Source of the DNA: Bradyrhizobium sp. CCBAU 53338
GTDB taxonomy: Bacteria > Pseudomonadota > Alphaproteobacteria > Rhizobiales > Xanthobacteraceae
DNA: 64,000 nt
Reading direction: 5' to 3'
Assembly (NCBI RefSeq): GCF_015291665.1
Contig: NZ_CP030048.1
Location: forward strand, 3,348,001-3,412,000
In this document: positions 18,767 to 27,686 of the stretch, piece after piece
How the letters are laid out: each line of letters opens with the position of its first letter
How positions within the stretch are numbered: position 1 is the stretch's first letter
Made by a program: the position numbers and the translations under genes
The notes under the pieces: generated by a model
The model's input: the letters and a program-made list of their open reading frames with translations, nothing else
Told to the model about the DNA's origin: nothing
Database searches by the model: none

Positions 18767-20100
18767 GTCCGAAGCGACCACAGGAGACGCCAACTCTCTT
18801 TGCCGCGGCGGGGCTCGATCACGAGGCCCCGCATCCGCTGCCGGATCGGCTGCGGCCGCGTGCGCTGTCGGAGGTGGTCGGCCAGGATCACATCCTCGGC
18901 CCCGACGGCGCGCTGACGCGCATGCTGGAGACGCGCACGCTGGGTTCGCTGGTGTTCTGGGGCCCGCCCGGCACCGGCAAGACCACGGTGGCGCGGCTGC
19001 TGGCGGATGCGACCGACCTGCATTTCGAGCAGATATCGGCAGTGTTCTCCGGCGTCGCCGACCTGAAGAAGGCGTTCGATGCCGCGCGGGCCCGCCGCGA
19101 GATGGGCAAGGGCACGCTCTTGTTCGTCGACGAGGTGCATCGCTTCAACCGTGCCCAGCAGGATTCGTTTCTGCCCGTGATGGAGGACGGCACCGTCGTC
19201 ATGGTCGGCGCGACTACGGAGAATCCGTCCTTCGAGCTCAACGCGGCGTTGCTCTCTCGCGCGCGCGTGCTGGTGTTCCGCTCGCTTGATGCCGCGGCGA
19301 TCGAAAAGCTGTTCGCGCATGCGGAGGAGGTCGAGGGCCGCAAACTGCCGCTCGATGCAGAGGCGCGCGCCGTCCTGGTGCGGATGGCCGATGGCGATGG
19401 CCGCGCGTCGCTGACGCTGGCCGAAGAGGTCTGGCGCTCGGCACGGGCTGACGAGGTTTTCAATGCCGCGCAGTTGCAGGACATCCTGCAGCGTCGCGCG
19501 CCGATCTACGACAAATCGGCCGATGGCCATTACAACCTGATTTCGGCGCTGCATAAATCGGTGCGCGGCTCCGATCCGGACGCGGCGCTGTATTATCTCT
19601 GCCGCATGCTCGATGCCGGCGAGGACCCGCTGTTCCTGGCGCGGCGCGTCGTGCGCATGGCGGTGGAGGATATCGGCCTTGCCGATCCACAGGCGCTCGT
19701 CGTCGCCAATGCCGCGAAGGACGCCTTCGACTTCCTTGGCCATCCCGAGGGCGAGCTCGCCATCGCGCAAGCGGTGGTCTATCTCGCAACGGCGCCGAAA
19801 TCGAACGCGGTCTATACCGCCTTCGGGACGGCGATGCAGGTCGCAAAACAGGCCGGTTCGCTGCTGCCGCCCAAGCACATCCTGAACTCGCCGACCAAGC
19901 TGATGAAGTCCGAGGGCTACGGCGCAGCTTACGAATACGACCACGACGCCCCCGATGCCTTCTCCGGCCAGGACTACTTCCCGGAGGCCCTGGGCCGCCA
20001 GACCTTCTACGACCCGCCAGAGCGGGGCTTTGAGCGCGAGATAAGGAAGCGGCTGGATTACTGGGCCAAGCTGCGCAAGGAGCGGGGCGGCTCGCGCTAA
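18763..20100 (+). CDS. rarA: Replication-associated recombination protein A (RarA/MgsA)
   Basis: 445 residues of AAA+ ATPase that acts at stalled replication forks, related to clamp loaders. Seen are Walker A GPPGTGKTT (67-75), Walker B LLFVDEVHRFN with the QQDSFLP that follows, sensor 1 GATTENPSFELN, and the MgsA C-terminal part with SALHKSVRGSDPDAALYYL and the final YWAKLRKER. The start overlaps the protease stop by four bases. A DegP-RarA pairing recurs in Rhizobiales by my recollection; a functional link is not known. Confidence 0.95.
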   Translation: MSPKRPQETPTLFAAAGLDHEAPHPLPDRLRPRALSEVVGQDHILGPDGALTRMLETRTLGSLVFWGPPGTGKTTVARLLADATDLHFEQISAVFSGVADLKKAFDAARARREMGKGTLLFVDEVHRFNRAQQDSFLPVMEDGTVVMVGATTENPSFELNAALLSRARVLVFRSLDAAAIEKLFAHAEEVEGRKLPLDAEARAVLVRMADGDGRASLTLAEEVWRSARADEVFNAAQLQDILQRRAPIYDKSADGHYNLISALHKSVRGSDPDAALYYLCRMLDAGEDPLFLARRVVRMAVEDIGLADPQALVVANAAKDAFDFLGHPEGELAIAQAVVYLATAPKSNAVYTAFGTAMQVAKQAGSLLPPKHILNSPTKLMKSEGYGAAYEYDHDAPDAFSGQDYFPEALGRQTFYDPPERGFEREIRKRLDYWAKLRKERGGSR

Positions 20101-20147
20101 AGCATGATCCGGAAAAGTGCGTAGCGGTTTTCCGAAAAGATCATGCT
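20101..20147. repeat. Dispersed palindrome, GCATGATC family, copy 2
   Basis: Inverted repeat AGCATGATC...GATCATGCT with inner CGGAAAAGTG and CGGTTTTCCG. It begins at the base after the rarA stop and matches the element at 3984-4032 in layout and sequence. It probably forms a hairpin at the rarA 3' end. Confidence 0.85.
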
Positions 20148-20203
20148 CAACAATAGCCTAAGGCGCGATGACGATTCGCCCTCATCTCGTCGCGCTTTAG
20201 AAG

Positions 20204-20232
20204 GGCCATTTCGTCGTGACGAAAGGCCACTT
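20204..20232 (+). promoter_or_regulatory. Hairpin in the leader of the RluA-type gene
   Basis: GGCCATTTCGTC / GACGAAAGGCC forms a stem of about 11 bp with a tiny loop and one bulge, followed by ACTTTTAGG. It ends 24 bases before the ATG at 20252, close to the ribosome binding site. It could be a terminator-like leader structure or a translation control element. No riboswitch family is recognised. Confidence 0.35.
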
Positions 20233-20251
20233 TTAGGGTAGGCAGGCAGCC

Positions 20252-21466
20252 ATGAGCCGCCGCATCAAAAGAACCAATCAAGAGCCCCGTTCGCGCGACG
20301 AGCGCAAGGATTCGCGTCCATTCAAGGCGCGTAGCACGAAGAAGGCGGGGCCTCGTCCGGCGGCCAAGCCGGGCAGCAAGCCGCCGCGCTTTGCGGCTGA
20401 GCGCACTGAACGGCGTCCGCCCAAGGCGGAAGCGGAGAGGGCCGTGCCGGCAAAGCCGGTTGAGGCGCTGCTGCCGACCAAGGTGCAGACCGTCACCGTG
20501 ACGGCGGACGAGAACAACATGCGCGTTGATCGTTTCCTCGAAGCGCGCTTTCCCGGCCTGTCGTTCTCCCATATCCAGCGCGTCGTCCGCAAAGGCGAGC
20601 TGCGCGTCGACGGCAAGCGCGTCGACAGCAAGGACCGGCTGGAGGAGGGACAGAGCGTCCGCATTCCGCCGCTGAAGCTCGACGCACCAAAGGTTGTCGG
20701 CGAGCTTTCGGAGGCCGCGCAGAAGACGCTGAAGGCATTGAAGGAGATGACCATCTACGAGGACGACGACGTCCTCGTGCTGAACAAGCCCGCCGGCCTT
20801 GCCGTGCAGGGCGGCTCGGGCATGACCCGCCACATCGACCAGATGCTGGAGGTGATGCGCGATTCCAAGGGGCAGAAGCCGCGCCTCGTGCATCGCATCG
20901 ATCGCGAGACGTCAGGCTGTCTGCTGATCGCCAAGACGCGCTTTGCTGCCTCGCATCTGACCGGCGCGTTCCGCTCGCGCTCGGCGCGGAAGGTGTATTG
21001 GGCGCTGGTGCCAGGTCTGCCGAAGCCGAAGCAGGGGCGCATCTCGACCTTCCTTGCAAAGGAAGAGAGCGAGGACGACACCATCATGCGCATCGCCCAG
21101 CACGGCGACGAGGGCGCCAGCCACGCGGTGACCTATTACGCGGTGGTCGAGACCGCCGGCAACAAGCTGACCTGGGTATCGCTGAAGCCGGTGACCGGCC
21201 GCACCCATCAGCTGCGCGCCCACATGGCGCATATCGGCCATCCCATCGTCGGCGATCCCAAATATTTCAACATCGAGAACTGGCAGCTGCCGGGCGGCCT
21301 GCAAAACCGGCTGCATCTGCTCGCGCGCCGCATCGTCATCCCGCATCCGCGCGGCGGCGTGATCGACGCCACCGCGCCGCTGCCGCCGCATATGCAGCAG
21401 TCGTGGAATCTGCTCGGGCTGGACGCGAGCCGGTTCGATCCGATCGAGAACGCGCCGGAGGAGTAG
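20252..21466 (+). CDS. RluA family pseudouridine synthase (RluC-like)
   Basis: 404 residues. Residues 1-75 are a disordered basic Arg/Lys/Pro-rich extension. Residues about 88-140 form an S4 RNA-binding domain (RVDRFLEARFPGLSFSHIQRVVRKGELRVDG), then the catalytic domain with HRIDRETSGCLL, whose Asp217 is the nucleophile, and GRTHQLRAHMAHIGHPIVGD. The S4 domain and long N terminus fit RluC/RluD-type enzymes that modify 23S rRNA; the exact target uridines cannot be read. It is followed by a converging small gene and then ATP12. Confidence 0.92.
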   Translation: MSRRIKRTNQEPRSRDERKDSRPFKARSTKKAGPRPAAKPGSKPPRFAAERTERRPPKAEAERAVPAKPVEALLPTKVQTVTVTADENNMRVDRFLEARFPGLSFSHIQRVVRKGELRVDGKRVDSKDRLEEGQSVRIPPLKLDAPKVVGELSEAAQKTLKALKEMTIYEDDDVLVLNKPAGLAVQGGSGMTRHIDQMLEVMRDSKGQKPRLVHRIDRETSGCLLIAKTRFAASHLTGAFRSRSARKVYWALVPGLPKPKQGRISTFLAKEESEDDTIMRIAQHGDEGASHAVTYYAVVETAGNKLTWVSLKPVTGRTHQLRAHMAHIGHPIVGDPKYFNIENWQLPGGLQNRLHLLARRIVIPHPRGGVIDATAPLPPHMQQSWNLLGLDASRFDPIENAPEE

Positions 21467-21490
21467 GATTGGGTCGACGGTGTCGTCGCT

Positions 21491-21937
21491 TCAATTCCGA
21501 AACTGCTCCAGAAACATCCGCAATGAGTCATGCGGGCTCTCGACGTCGGTGATCAGCCAGCCCTCCGGCTCGTTGACCAGGATGAAGTTCAGCCTCACAG
21601 GCCGGCCGCGATTGTCGAAACTCGCCGCGACATAGGTCTTGTCGTATTCCTTGCGGATGATTGAGATCGCGACCGGGCCGAGCTTCCAGCTCGGGCTCTG
21701 AACCAGGAAATCGTAGGGCTCGCTGCGCGGCGCGGACCACGCTCTGCGCAAGGAGGGATCGAAGAATTGCCGGGCCGTGGCATCGTCCCGCGGCAGGCCC
21801 CTGGAGAGTTCCGGCACGCCCTCGCCATAATGGGCGTAGACGTTGCGGATCAGCGATTCCGGGGTGCGAAAGCCGGCCTCGGCTCCGGCCGGCCAAAGCC
21901 CGGCGAACAGGGCCACGATGCCCGCAAGTTCCCTCAT
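21491..21937 (-). CDS. Secreted protein of unknown function
   Basis: 148 residues from the ATG at 21937 (an ATG 8 codons upstream is possible). Signal peptide ends near AGAEAG. The mature part has PESLIRNVYAHYGEG, a WKLGPVAIS strand, DKTYVAASFDNRGRPVRLNFILV and EGWLITDVES, which resembles DUF3828-like NTF2-fold proteins of the periplasm, but the family assignment is tentative. It converges on the RluA-type gene with a 24-base gap. Confidence 0.75.
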   Translation of the reverse strand: MRELAGIVALFAGLWPAGAEAGFRTPESLIRNVYAHYGEGVPELSRGLPRDDATARQFFDPSLRRAWSAPRSEPYDFLVQSPSWKLGPVAISIIRKEYDKTYVAASFDNRGRPVRLNFILVNEPEGWLITDVESPHDSLRMFLEQFRN

Positions 21938-21967
21938 GCCCGCTCGCTTTATCGGCCGCAACTCTTA

Positions 21968-22000
21968 GCATAAAATCTTGGCATAAAATCTTGGCTTAAA
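21968..22000. repeat. Tandem 13-bp repeat upstream of ATP12
   Basis: Two perfect copies of GCATAAAATCTTG (21968-21980 and 21981-21993) followed by a degenerate GCTTAAAA. The A+T-rich units contain TAAAAT and sit between two divergent genes, so they may include promoter elements. Confidence 0.7.
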
Positions 22001-22051
22001 ACGCGCTTACCTTAAAAGCCTAGCATCCAGTGACCGGGACCGAAAACTCAC

Positions 22052-22837
22052 ATGCGCGAATTGTTCGAAGAAGCCGCCAGGCAACCACCGCCGGACCCCC
22101 GGGAATCGGCGCGCGCTTCGGCACGGATGCCGCTGCGCAAGCGCTTCTACAGGGAGGCCGGCGTCACCGAGGCCGAGGGCGGCTTTACCATCACGCTCGA
22201 CGGCAAGCCGATCCGCACGCCCTCTGCACGCCCGGTGGTGATCCCCTCGCGCGGGCTTGCCGATGCCGTGGCCGCGGAATGGGCCGCCCAGGGCGAGGCG
22301 ATCGATCCTGTCACCATGCCGCTGACGCGGATCGCCAACAGCGTGGTCGAGGGCGTGGTCGACCGCGTCGAACTCGTCACGGACGACCTTGCAAAATACT
22401 TCGAGACGGACCTGCTGTTTTATCGCGCCGGTCATCCCGATGGGCTGGTCGCTCGCGAGGCCGCCCATTGGGACCCAGTGCTGTTTTGGGCCGCCGAGAC
22501 GCTGGGGGCGCATTTCATCCTCTCCGAGGGCATCACGCATGTGAAGCAGCCCGACGAGGCGCTCCGGGCGGCCCGCAGCGCGCTGCCGGGAGATCCCTGG
22601 TCGGTGGCTGCCCTCCACATGGTGACGACCCTGACCGGCTCGGCGTTGCTGGCGCTGGCGCTCGCCCATGGCGCGCGTGACGCCGATCAGGTCTGGGCCG
22701 CCGCCCACGTCGATGAGGACTGGAACATCGACCAATGGGGCGTGGACGAGGAGGCGGCCGTCCGTCGCGCCGCGCGCCTCAGGGATTTCGAGGCCGCCGT
22801 GGCGGTCCTTACGGCCGTGAACCCGCTCGGGGCCTAA
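22052..22837 (+). CDS. ATP12 family F1-ATPase assembly chaperone
   Basis: 261 residues. ATP12 binds the F1 alpha subunit during ATP synthase assembly in alphaproteobacteria and mitochondria. Seen are the N-terminal RKRFYREAGV region, ITLDGKPIRTPS, the PLTRIANSVVEG motif, the conserved FYRAGHPDGLVAREAAHWDPVL, and HVDEDWNIDQWGVDEEA near the end. Length is normal. It is read away from the secreted-protein gene. Confidence 0.93.
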   Translation: MRELFEEAARQPPPDPRESARASARMPLRKRFYREAGVTEAEGGFTITLDGKPIRTPSARPVVIPSRGLADAVAAEWAAQGEAIDPVTMPLTRIANSVVEGVVDRVELVTDDLAKYFETDLLFYRAGHPDGLVAREAAHWDPVLFWAAETLGAHFILSEGITHVKQPDEALRAARSALPGDPWSVAALHMVTTLTGSALLALALAHGARDADQVWAAAHVDEDWNIDQWGVDEEAAVRRAARLRDFEAAVAVLTAVNPLGA

Positions 22838-22901
22838 GGTCCTTAACGAGAGGTTTACGAGGGGGCCTTAGGGTGGGAATCGCGTTCCCCGGGCCCTTGA
22901 G

Positions 22902-24542
22902 ATGCCGACGCCGATAAGCTCGATCATTCCGGTCAGTGCCGCCAGCCCCGTGGCTGATGCGGCAACGCCCGATCTCGTGCTGCAGGCCGGGAGCGTCGTC
23001 GATGCCAGGGTCGTCAGCGTGCTCGCCGACAATCTGGTGCGGATCGCGATCGCCAATCTGTCGATGGACGTGATGTCCGAGGTGTCGCTGACCCCAGGGC
23101 AAAATCTCGAGCTTGCGGTCTCGCAAAACGACGGCACGATCAGGCTCGCCGTGGTCAATGGGGCAGGCGGGGCGAGCGCCGATCAGGTGACGTTGACGCC
23201 GACGGCGGCGTCGCTGGTCGACAGCCCGTCGCTTGCGCCGTCCGCAATCGCGGTGCGTAACCCCCTGACGCCGGCCGAGCAGGTCGCTGTCACCGTCGCC
23301 TCGGCCGAGGCCGTGACCAAGCAGGGCGGCCAGGCGCCTCTATTCGCCAACCTCGCATCGGTCGTCACCGGTAGCGATCTGCCTGAGGGGCTGAAGCAGG
23401 CCGTGCTTGATGTGCTGGCACAACAGACGCCGCTCACCACTGCGCTCGACGGCGGCGATATCGAATCCGCCTTCCAGAAGTCCGGACTGTTTCTCGAGGC
23501 CTCGCTTGCAGCAGTCGCGACGCCGCCATCAGGTGCGGTGCCCGACCTGAAGGCCGCGCTGCTCGTGTTGCGCCAGACGCTGGCGGCGACGTCAGGCACC
23601 CTCAAGCCCCCAGGGCCGCAAGTCGCAGCACAAAGCGCAGCGGTTTCGCTGCCCGCTGCGGCCGCGCCGCGGATCGCAGTTTCGGTCCCGCAAGCGGCAG
23701 GCGAGGCCGTGCAGTCAGTAATGCCGACGGTTGACGCAGAGGTTGCTCAATCCGCCCAACTGCCGCGCGAGGCTGCGCTTGCGGCTGCCGTGCTGAAAGA
23801 CATGGCCGGCGGTGCGTCGCAGGCAACACCGCCGCGGACCATCTCCGCAGGCCTTGCCGCGACCCTGCTGCAAGAGGTCACGCAAAACCTGCCGCGCATG
23901 ACCGGCAATGTGCCGGGTTCAAATAAAGCAGTGCCTGACAGTCACGCCTTCGAAGCGGCCGCGCGTGCGACCACGCCGCCACCGTTTCGCGGCGCGCTGC
24001 CATCGCCGCAGGCCGTCGCCTCGCCATCGCTTGCACCAAACGCACCGCTCGCTGCGACCGTGCATCGCCTGCTCGGCGACACCGATGCCGCGATCGCGCG
24101 GCAGACGTTATTGCAGGTGGCCTCGTTGCCCGATCGCGCCGATGCTGGCGGCCATCGCATCGACCCGACCGTGCCGCAGTGGAATTTCGAGATTCCGTTC
24201 GCGACCCCGCAGGGCACGGCGATGGCGCAGTTCGAGATCTCGCGCGATGGCGGCAACGATCAGGCCGATCCCGCCAAGCGCGCCTGGCGCGCGCGCTTCA
24301 CGCTCAATGTCGAGCCGAGCGGACCGGTGCATGCGCTGATCACGCTGAGCGGGGACAAGACCTTCGTGCGGATGTGGGCCGAGCGGCCCGCAACCGTGCA
24401 GCAGCTTCGCGCCGGGATCGGTGAGCTCAATCAGGCGCTGACCAAGGCCGAGCTCAAGCCCGGCGACATCATCGTGCGCGACGGCACCCCGCCGCAGCCG
24501 GCACCCGCGCGCGCCGGGCATTTCCTGGATCGCGCCACATGA
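22902..24542 (+). CDS. FliK-like flagellar hook-length control protein
   Basis: 546 residues. The N-terminal 380 residues are low-complexity, rich in Ala, Val, Pro and Ser as in FliK export and ruler domains. The C-terminal part from about 420 has WNFEIPFATPQGTAMAQFEIS, then a GPVHALITLSGDKTFVRMWAE region and LRAGIGELNQALTKAELKPGDI, the Flg_hook domain that talks to FlhB. It overlaps the next gene, a FlhB C-domain protein, by four bases. No other flagellar gene is present here, so this pair is separate from the main clusters. Confidence 0.85.
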   Translation: MPTPISSIIPVSAASPVADAATPDLVLQAGSVVDARVVSVLADNLVRIAIANLSMDVMSEVSLTPGQNLELAVSQNDGTIRLAVVNGAGGASADQVTLTPTAASLVDSPSLAPSAIAVRNPLTPAEQVAVTVASAEAVTKQGGQAPLFANLASVVTGSDLPEGLKQAVLDVLAQQTPLTTALDGGDIESAFQKSGLFLEASLAAVATPPSGAVPDLKAALLVLRQTLAATSGTLKPPGPQVAAQSAAVSLPAAAAPRIAVSVPQAAGEAVQSVMPTVDAEVAQSAQLPREAALAAAVLKDMAGGASQATPPRTISAGLAATLLQEVTQNLPRMTGNVPGSNKAVPDSHAFEAAARATTPPPFRGALPSPQAVASPSLAPNAPLAATVHRLLGDTDAAIARQTLLQVASLPDRADAGGHRIDPTVPQWNFEIPFATPQGTAMAQFEISRDGGNDQADPAKRAWRARFTLNVEPSGPVHALITLSGDKTFVRMWAERPATVQQLRAGIGELNQALTKAELKPGDIIVRDGTPPQPAPARAGHFLDRAT

Positions 24543-24802
24543 GTGACGAATCCAAGCTCGCAATTGCGCTGCATTACGAGAAGGGCAGCGGTGCGCCTGT
24601 CGTCGTGGCCAAGGGCAAGGGCACGATCGGCGCCAAGATCGTCGAGATTGCGAAGGCCAACGATATCCCGATCGAGGAGAACGAGATTCTGGCCGGCGCG
24701 CTCTCCAAGGTCGAGCTCGGTGAGGAAATCCCGCCTGACCTCTACAAGGCCGTCGCCGAAGTCCTCGTGTTTGTGCTGCGGCTTTCGGGCCGCGCGCGCT
24801 AG
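24539..24802 (+). CDS. FlhB C-terminal-domain protein (FlhX-like)
   Basis: 87 residues equal to the cytoplasmic FlhB-CC fragment that is left after NPTH autocleavage. The sequence runs from KLAIALHYEKG, through APVVVAKGKG, IAKANDIPIEEN and LSKVELGEEIPPDLYKAVAEVL. It has no membrane part and no NPTH. Stand-alone copies (FlhX) can stand in for the cleaved domain in substrate switching in some bacteria. ATGA overlap with the FliK-like gene indicates coupled translation. Confidence 0.9.
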   Translation: MSDESKLAIALHYEKGSGAPVVVAKGKGTIGAKIVEIAKANDIPIEENEILAGALSKVELGEEIPPDLYKAVAEVLVFVLRLSGRAR

Positions 24803-24836
24803 CGACGATCCCTGGCGCGCCTGACGCGCGGGCGCA

Positions 24837-25433
24837 TCACGCCTCGTCGGCCGGCTTCGTCGCCGTCAGCGCCTGGTCGATGGCGAAGCCGCCGATCTCG
24901 CTCATCGCCTGCGAGATCACGTCGCCCTTCCGCGCAAAGCCGCTGGAGAGATAGTCGAACTGGGTCCGCGCCAGCCGCAGCACCTCGATCGGCACGGAGA
25001 TAGCGGTCTCGTTGAACGCGTCGACCGAGGCGCGCAACGTCTCGAGTTCGGTGGTGAGCTTGCCGATATGGCCTTCCGCATCCTGCATCAGGTCGAGCAG
25101 CTTGCCGCGCTCGGTGTCGAACGCGGCCCGTTCGGCGGCCGCAGCTGTCGTCGCCTCGGTGAGCTGCGCCCGCAGCGCGGCGATCTGGCCGACCATCGCG
25201 TCGGAGGCGAGCTCGGTGGCCTCGCGCAGCTCCACCAGGCGCTTGTTCTGTTCCTGCTGTTCGTGAAACAGCCGTTCGGCCGACATGGCCCGTTGGGTGA
25301 GTGATGCAATCAGCGCGGCCGCGCGCAGCAGAATCTCGCCGTTCCGCCCCGACACCATGCTGGCCATGCGCCGCAGGAAATCTGTGGTCTCGGACGCGCT
25401 GTTCGGAAGCAGGGGAACGACCGTGGCGGACAT
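24837..25433 (-). CDS. Coiled-coil protein of unknown function
   Basis: 198 residues from the ATG at 25433. After a short N terminus, residues about 45-150 are a long Ala/Glu/Leu-rich helix with heptads (RLFHEQQEQNKRLVELREATELASD and a later ELETLRASVDAF). The C-terminal 50 residues are conserved-looking: VPIEVLRLARTQFDYLSSGFARKGDVISQAMSEIGG. No catalytic motif or signal peptide is visible. It converges on the FlhX gene; a flagellar link is only by position. Confidence 0.7.
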   Translation of the reverse strand: MSATVVPLLPNSASETTDFLRRMASMVSGRNGEILLRAAALIASLTQRAMSAERLFHEQQEQNKRLVELREATELASDAMVGQIAALRAQLTEATTAAAAERAAFDTERGKLLDLMQDAEGHIGKLTTELETLRASVDAFNETAISVPIEVLRLARTQFDYLSSGFARKGDVISQAMSEIGGFAIDQALTATKPADEA

Positions 25434-25597
25434 GAGGTGATGCTTGCAGCCGGACGTGGTGACCGCCGCCGTACCGACTGAGCTCACGCAACATTCGGCG
25501 CCTGATCGAAGCGGTGAGCAAGCCTGAATCGGCAGGCCCGGTCAACCTGTCAGCCCCGTCAAAATGGCGGTCATCCCGCCGCCAGTCCGCGCAAGGA

Positions 25598-26002
25598 TCA
25601 GCCGTCCTTCTGCCGGCCGATCCGCCCCAGATGGGTGAAGCCGAAGCCGGCCGAATATTTCAGGCCATAGCCCAGGGCCCGGTCGATGCCGATATGGGCG
25701 AGCCAGATCAAGGCGATGGACAAGGTGAGGGGCGAGGCGAGGCCGAACCCCAGCGTCATCAGCGTCACCGGCGCCATGTAGCTGTGGGCGGCGTTGTAAG
25801 CCAGCGCGCCGAATTTGGCGTCCGACAAATAGGCCAGGAAGCTCAGATCCGGCACCAGGAAGAGCAGTAGATAGACCGTCCAGGAGCCGCCCCAGGCCGC
25901 ATAGAGCGCCGTCATGCCCGCGAACAGAACGAGCCCCTCGAGCCGCAGCAGAATCCGGACGCCGCCGGTCACGGCGCCGGCTTCAGTCCCTCTCTCGTCC
26001 AT
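25598..26002 (-). CDS. DUF4260 family membrane protein
   Basis: 134 residues from the ATG at 26002, preceded by GGAGGCGACG. Three to four membrane spans. Conserved DUF4260 features are the [12 protein letters not shown] start, [24 protein letters not shown] and the [17 protein letters not shown] block. Function is unknown. It is divergent from pccB with 145 bases between. Confidence 0.85.
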   Translation of the reverse strand: MDERGTEAGAVTGGVRILLRLEGLVLFAGMTALYAAWGGSWTVYLLLFLVPDLSFLAYLSDAKFGALAYNAAHSYMAPVTLMTLGFGLASPLTLSIALIWLAHIGIDRALGYGLKYSAGFGFTHLGRIGRQKDG

Positions 26003-26147
26003 CGTCGCCTCCGGGCAAAACTTTGTAATTCCTTGCGCTTTCACGCTGCGGCAGGGCAGCCCTGCGGCGCCGAAAGCCGCTTCCCGGCTTGCAAAATGCC
26101 GTGTTAGAACCCCGCATCACTTAAGGCTTAAGAACTGGCGGGAGCAA

Positions 26148-27680
26148 ATGAAACATATCCTGGACGCCCTTGAAGACCGTCGCGCCGGCGCAAAGCTCGG
26201 CGGCGGGGAGAAGCGCATCGAGGCGCAGCACGCCCGCGGCAAGCTGACCGCGCGTGAGCGCATCGAGCTCTTGCTCGACAAGGGATCGTTCGAGGAGTTC
26301 GACATGTTCGTCGAGCACCGCTCCACCGAGTTCGGCATGGAGAAAAACAAGGTGCCCGGCGACGGCGTCGTCACCGGCTGGGGCACCGTCAATGGTCGCA
26401 AGACCTTCGTGTTCGCTAAAGACTTCACCGTGTTCGGCGGCTCGCTGTCGGAAACACATGCGCTGAAGATCACCAAGCTCCAGGACATGGCGATGAAGGC
26501 GCGCGCGCCCATCATCGGCCTCTATGACGCGGGCGGCGCCCGCATTCAGGAGGGCGTCGCCGCGCTCGCCGGCTATTCCTACGTGTTCCGCCGCAACGTG
26601 CTCGCCTCGGGCGTGATCCCGCAGATCTCCGTCATCATGGGCCCCTGCGCCGGCGGCGATGTCTATTCGCCTGCCATGACCGACTTCATCTTCATGGTGA
26701 AGAACACCAGCTACATGTTCGTCACCGGTCCCGACGTGGTGAAGACCGTGACCAACGAGGTCGTCACCGCCGAAGAGCTCGGCGGCGCCTCGGTGCACGC
26801 CACGCGTTCGTCGATTGCGGACGGCGCCTTCGAGAACGACGTCGAGACGCTTCTGCAGATGCGTCGCCTGATCGACTTCCTGCCGTCCAACAACACCGAC
26901 GGCGTGCCGGAATGGCCGAGCTTCGACGACATTGGCCGCGTCGACATGTCGCTCGACACGCTGATTCCCGACAATCCGAACAAGCCCTACGACATGAAGG
27001 AATTGATCCTGAAGGTCGTCGACGAGGGCGACTTCTTCGAGATCGCGGAGAGCTTCGCCAAGAACATCGTCACCGGCTTTGGCCGCATCGCGGGCCGCAC
27101 CGTCGGCTTCGTCGCCAACCAGCCGATGGTGCTGGCCGGCGTGCTCGACAGCGATGCATCACGCAAGGCCGCGCGCTTTGTCCGGTTTTGCGACGCATTC
27201 AACATTCCGATCGTGACCTTCGTCGACGTGCCGGGCTTCCTGCCGGGCACCGCGCAGGAATATGGCGGCCTGATCAAGCACGGCGCGAAGCTCCTGTTCG
27301 CGTACTCGCAGTGCACCGTGCCGCTGGTGACGATCATCACCCGCAAGGCCTATGGCGGCGCCTTTGACGTCATGGCCTCCAAGGAAATCGGCGCCGACAT
27401 GAACTACGCCTGGCCGACCGCCCAGATCGCTGTCATGGGTGCCAAGGGCGCGGTCGAGATCATCTTTCGCAGTGACATCGGCGACCCCGACAAGATCGCT
27501 GCGCGCACCAAGGAATACGAAGACCGCTTCCTGTCACCCTTCATCGCCGCCGAGCGCGGCTACATCGACGACGTCATCATGCCGCACTCGACCCGCAAGC
27601 GGATCGCACGCGCGCTGGCGATGCTGAAGGACAAGAAGGTCGAAGCGCCGGCGAAGAAGCACGACAATTTGCCGTTGTAG
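26148..27680 (+). CDS. pccB: Propionyl-CoA carboxylase beta subunit
   Basis: 510 residues of the acyl-CoA carboxyltransferase family. It moves CO2 from biotin to propionyl-CoA to give methylmalonyl-CoA. The ATG at 26148 follows GCGGGAGCAA and gives [20 protein letters not shown]. Seen are [16 protein letters not shown], the GAR-I oxyanion loop [25 protein letters not shown], and in the C-terminal domain [20 protein letters not shown] and [13 protein letters not shown]. The alpha subunit gene is not in the window downstream; instead an unrelated low-G+C gene follows after 6 bases. Confidence 0.95.
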   Translation: MKHILDALEDRRAGAKLGGGEKRIEAQHARGKLTARERIELLLDKGSFEEFDMFVEHRSTEFGMEKNKVPGDGVVTGWGTVNGRKTFVFAKDFTVFGGSLSETHALKITKLQDMAMKARAPIIGLYDAGGARIQEGVAALAGYSYVFRRNVLASGVIPQISVIMGPCAGGDVYSPAMTDFIFMVKNTSYMFVTGPDVVKTVTNEVVTAEELGGASVHATRSSIADGAFENDVETLLQMRRLIDFLPSNNTDGVPEWPSFDDIGRVDMSLDTLIPDNPNKPYDMKELILKVVDEGDFFEIAESFAKNIVTGFGRIAGRTVGFVANQPMVLAGVLDSDASRKAARFVRFCDAFNIPIVTFVDVPGFLPGTAQEYGGLIKHGAKLLFAYSQCTVPLVTIITRKAYGGAFDVMASKEIGADMNYAWPTAQIAVMGAKGAVEIIFRSDIGDPDKIAARTKEYEDRFLSPFIAAERGYIDDVIMPHSTRKRIARALAMLKDKKVEAPAKKHDNLPL

Positions 27681-27686
27681 AGGGCC

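Noticed and set aside
17045..18793. Minus-strand open frame joined to the porin, giving an apparent 1126-residue protein
   Set aside because: The extra part is antisense to the protease, which has a full catalytic triad and signal peptide. The porin has its own signal peptide starting at 17044. Long antisense frames are a product of high G+C codon bias.
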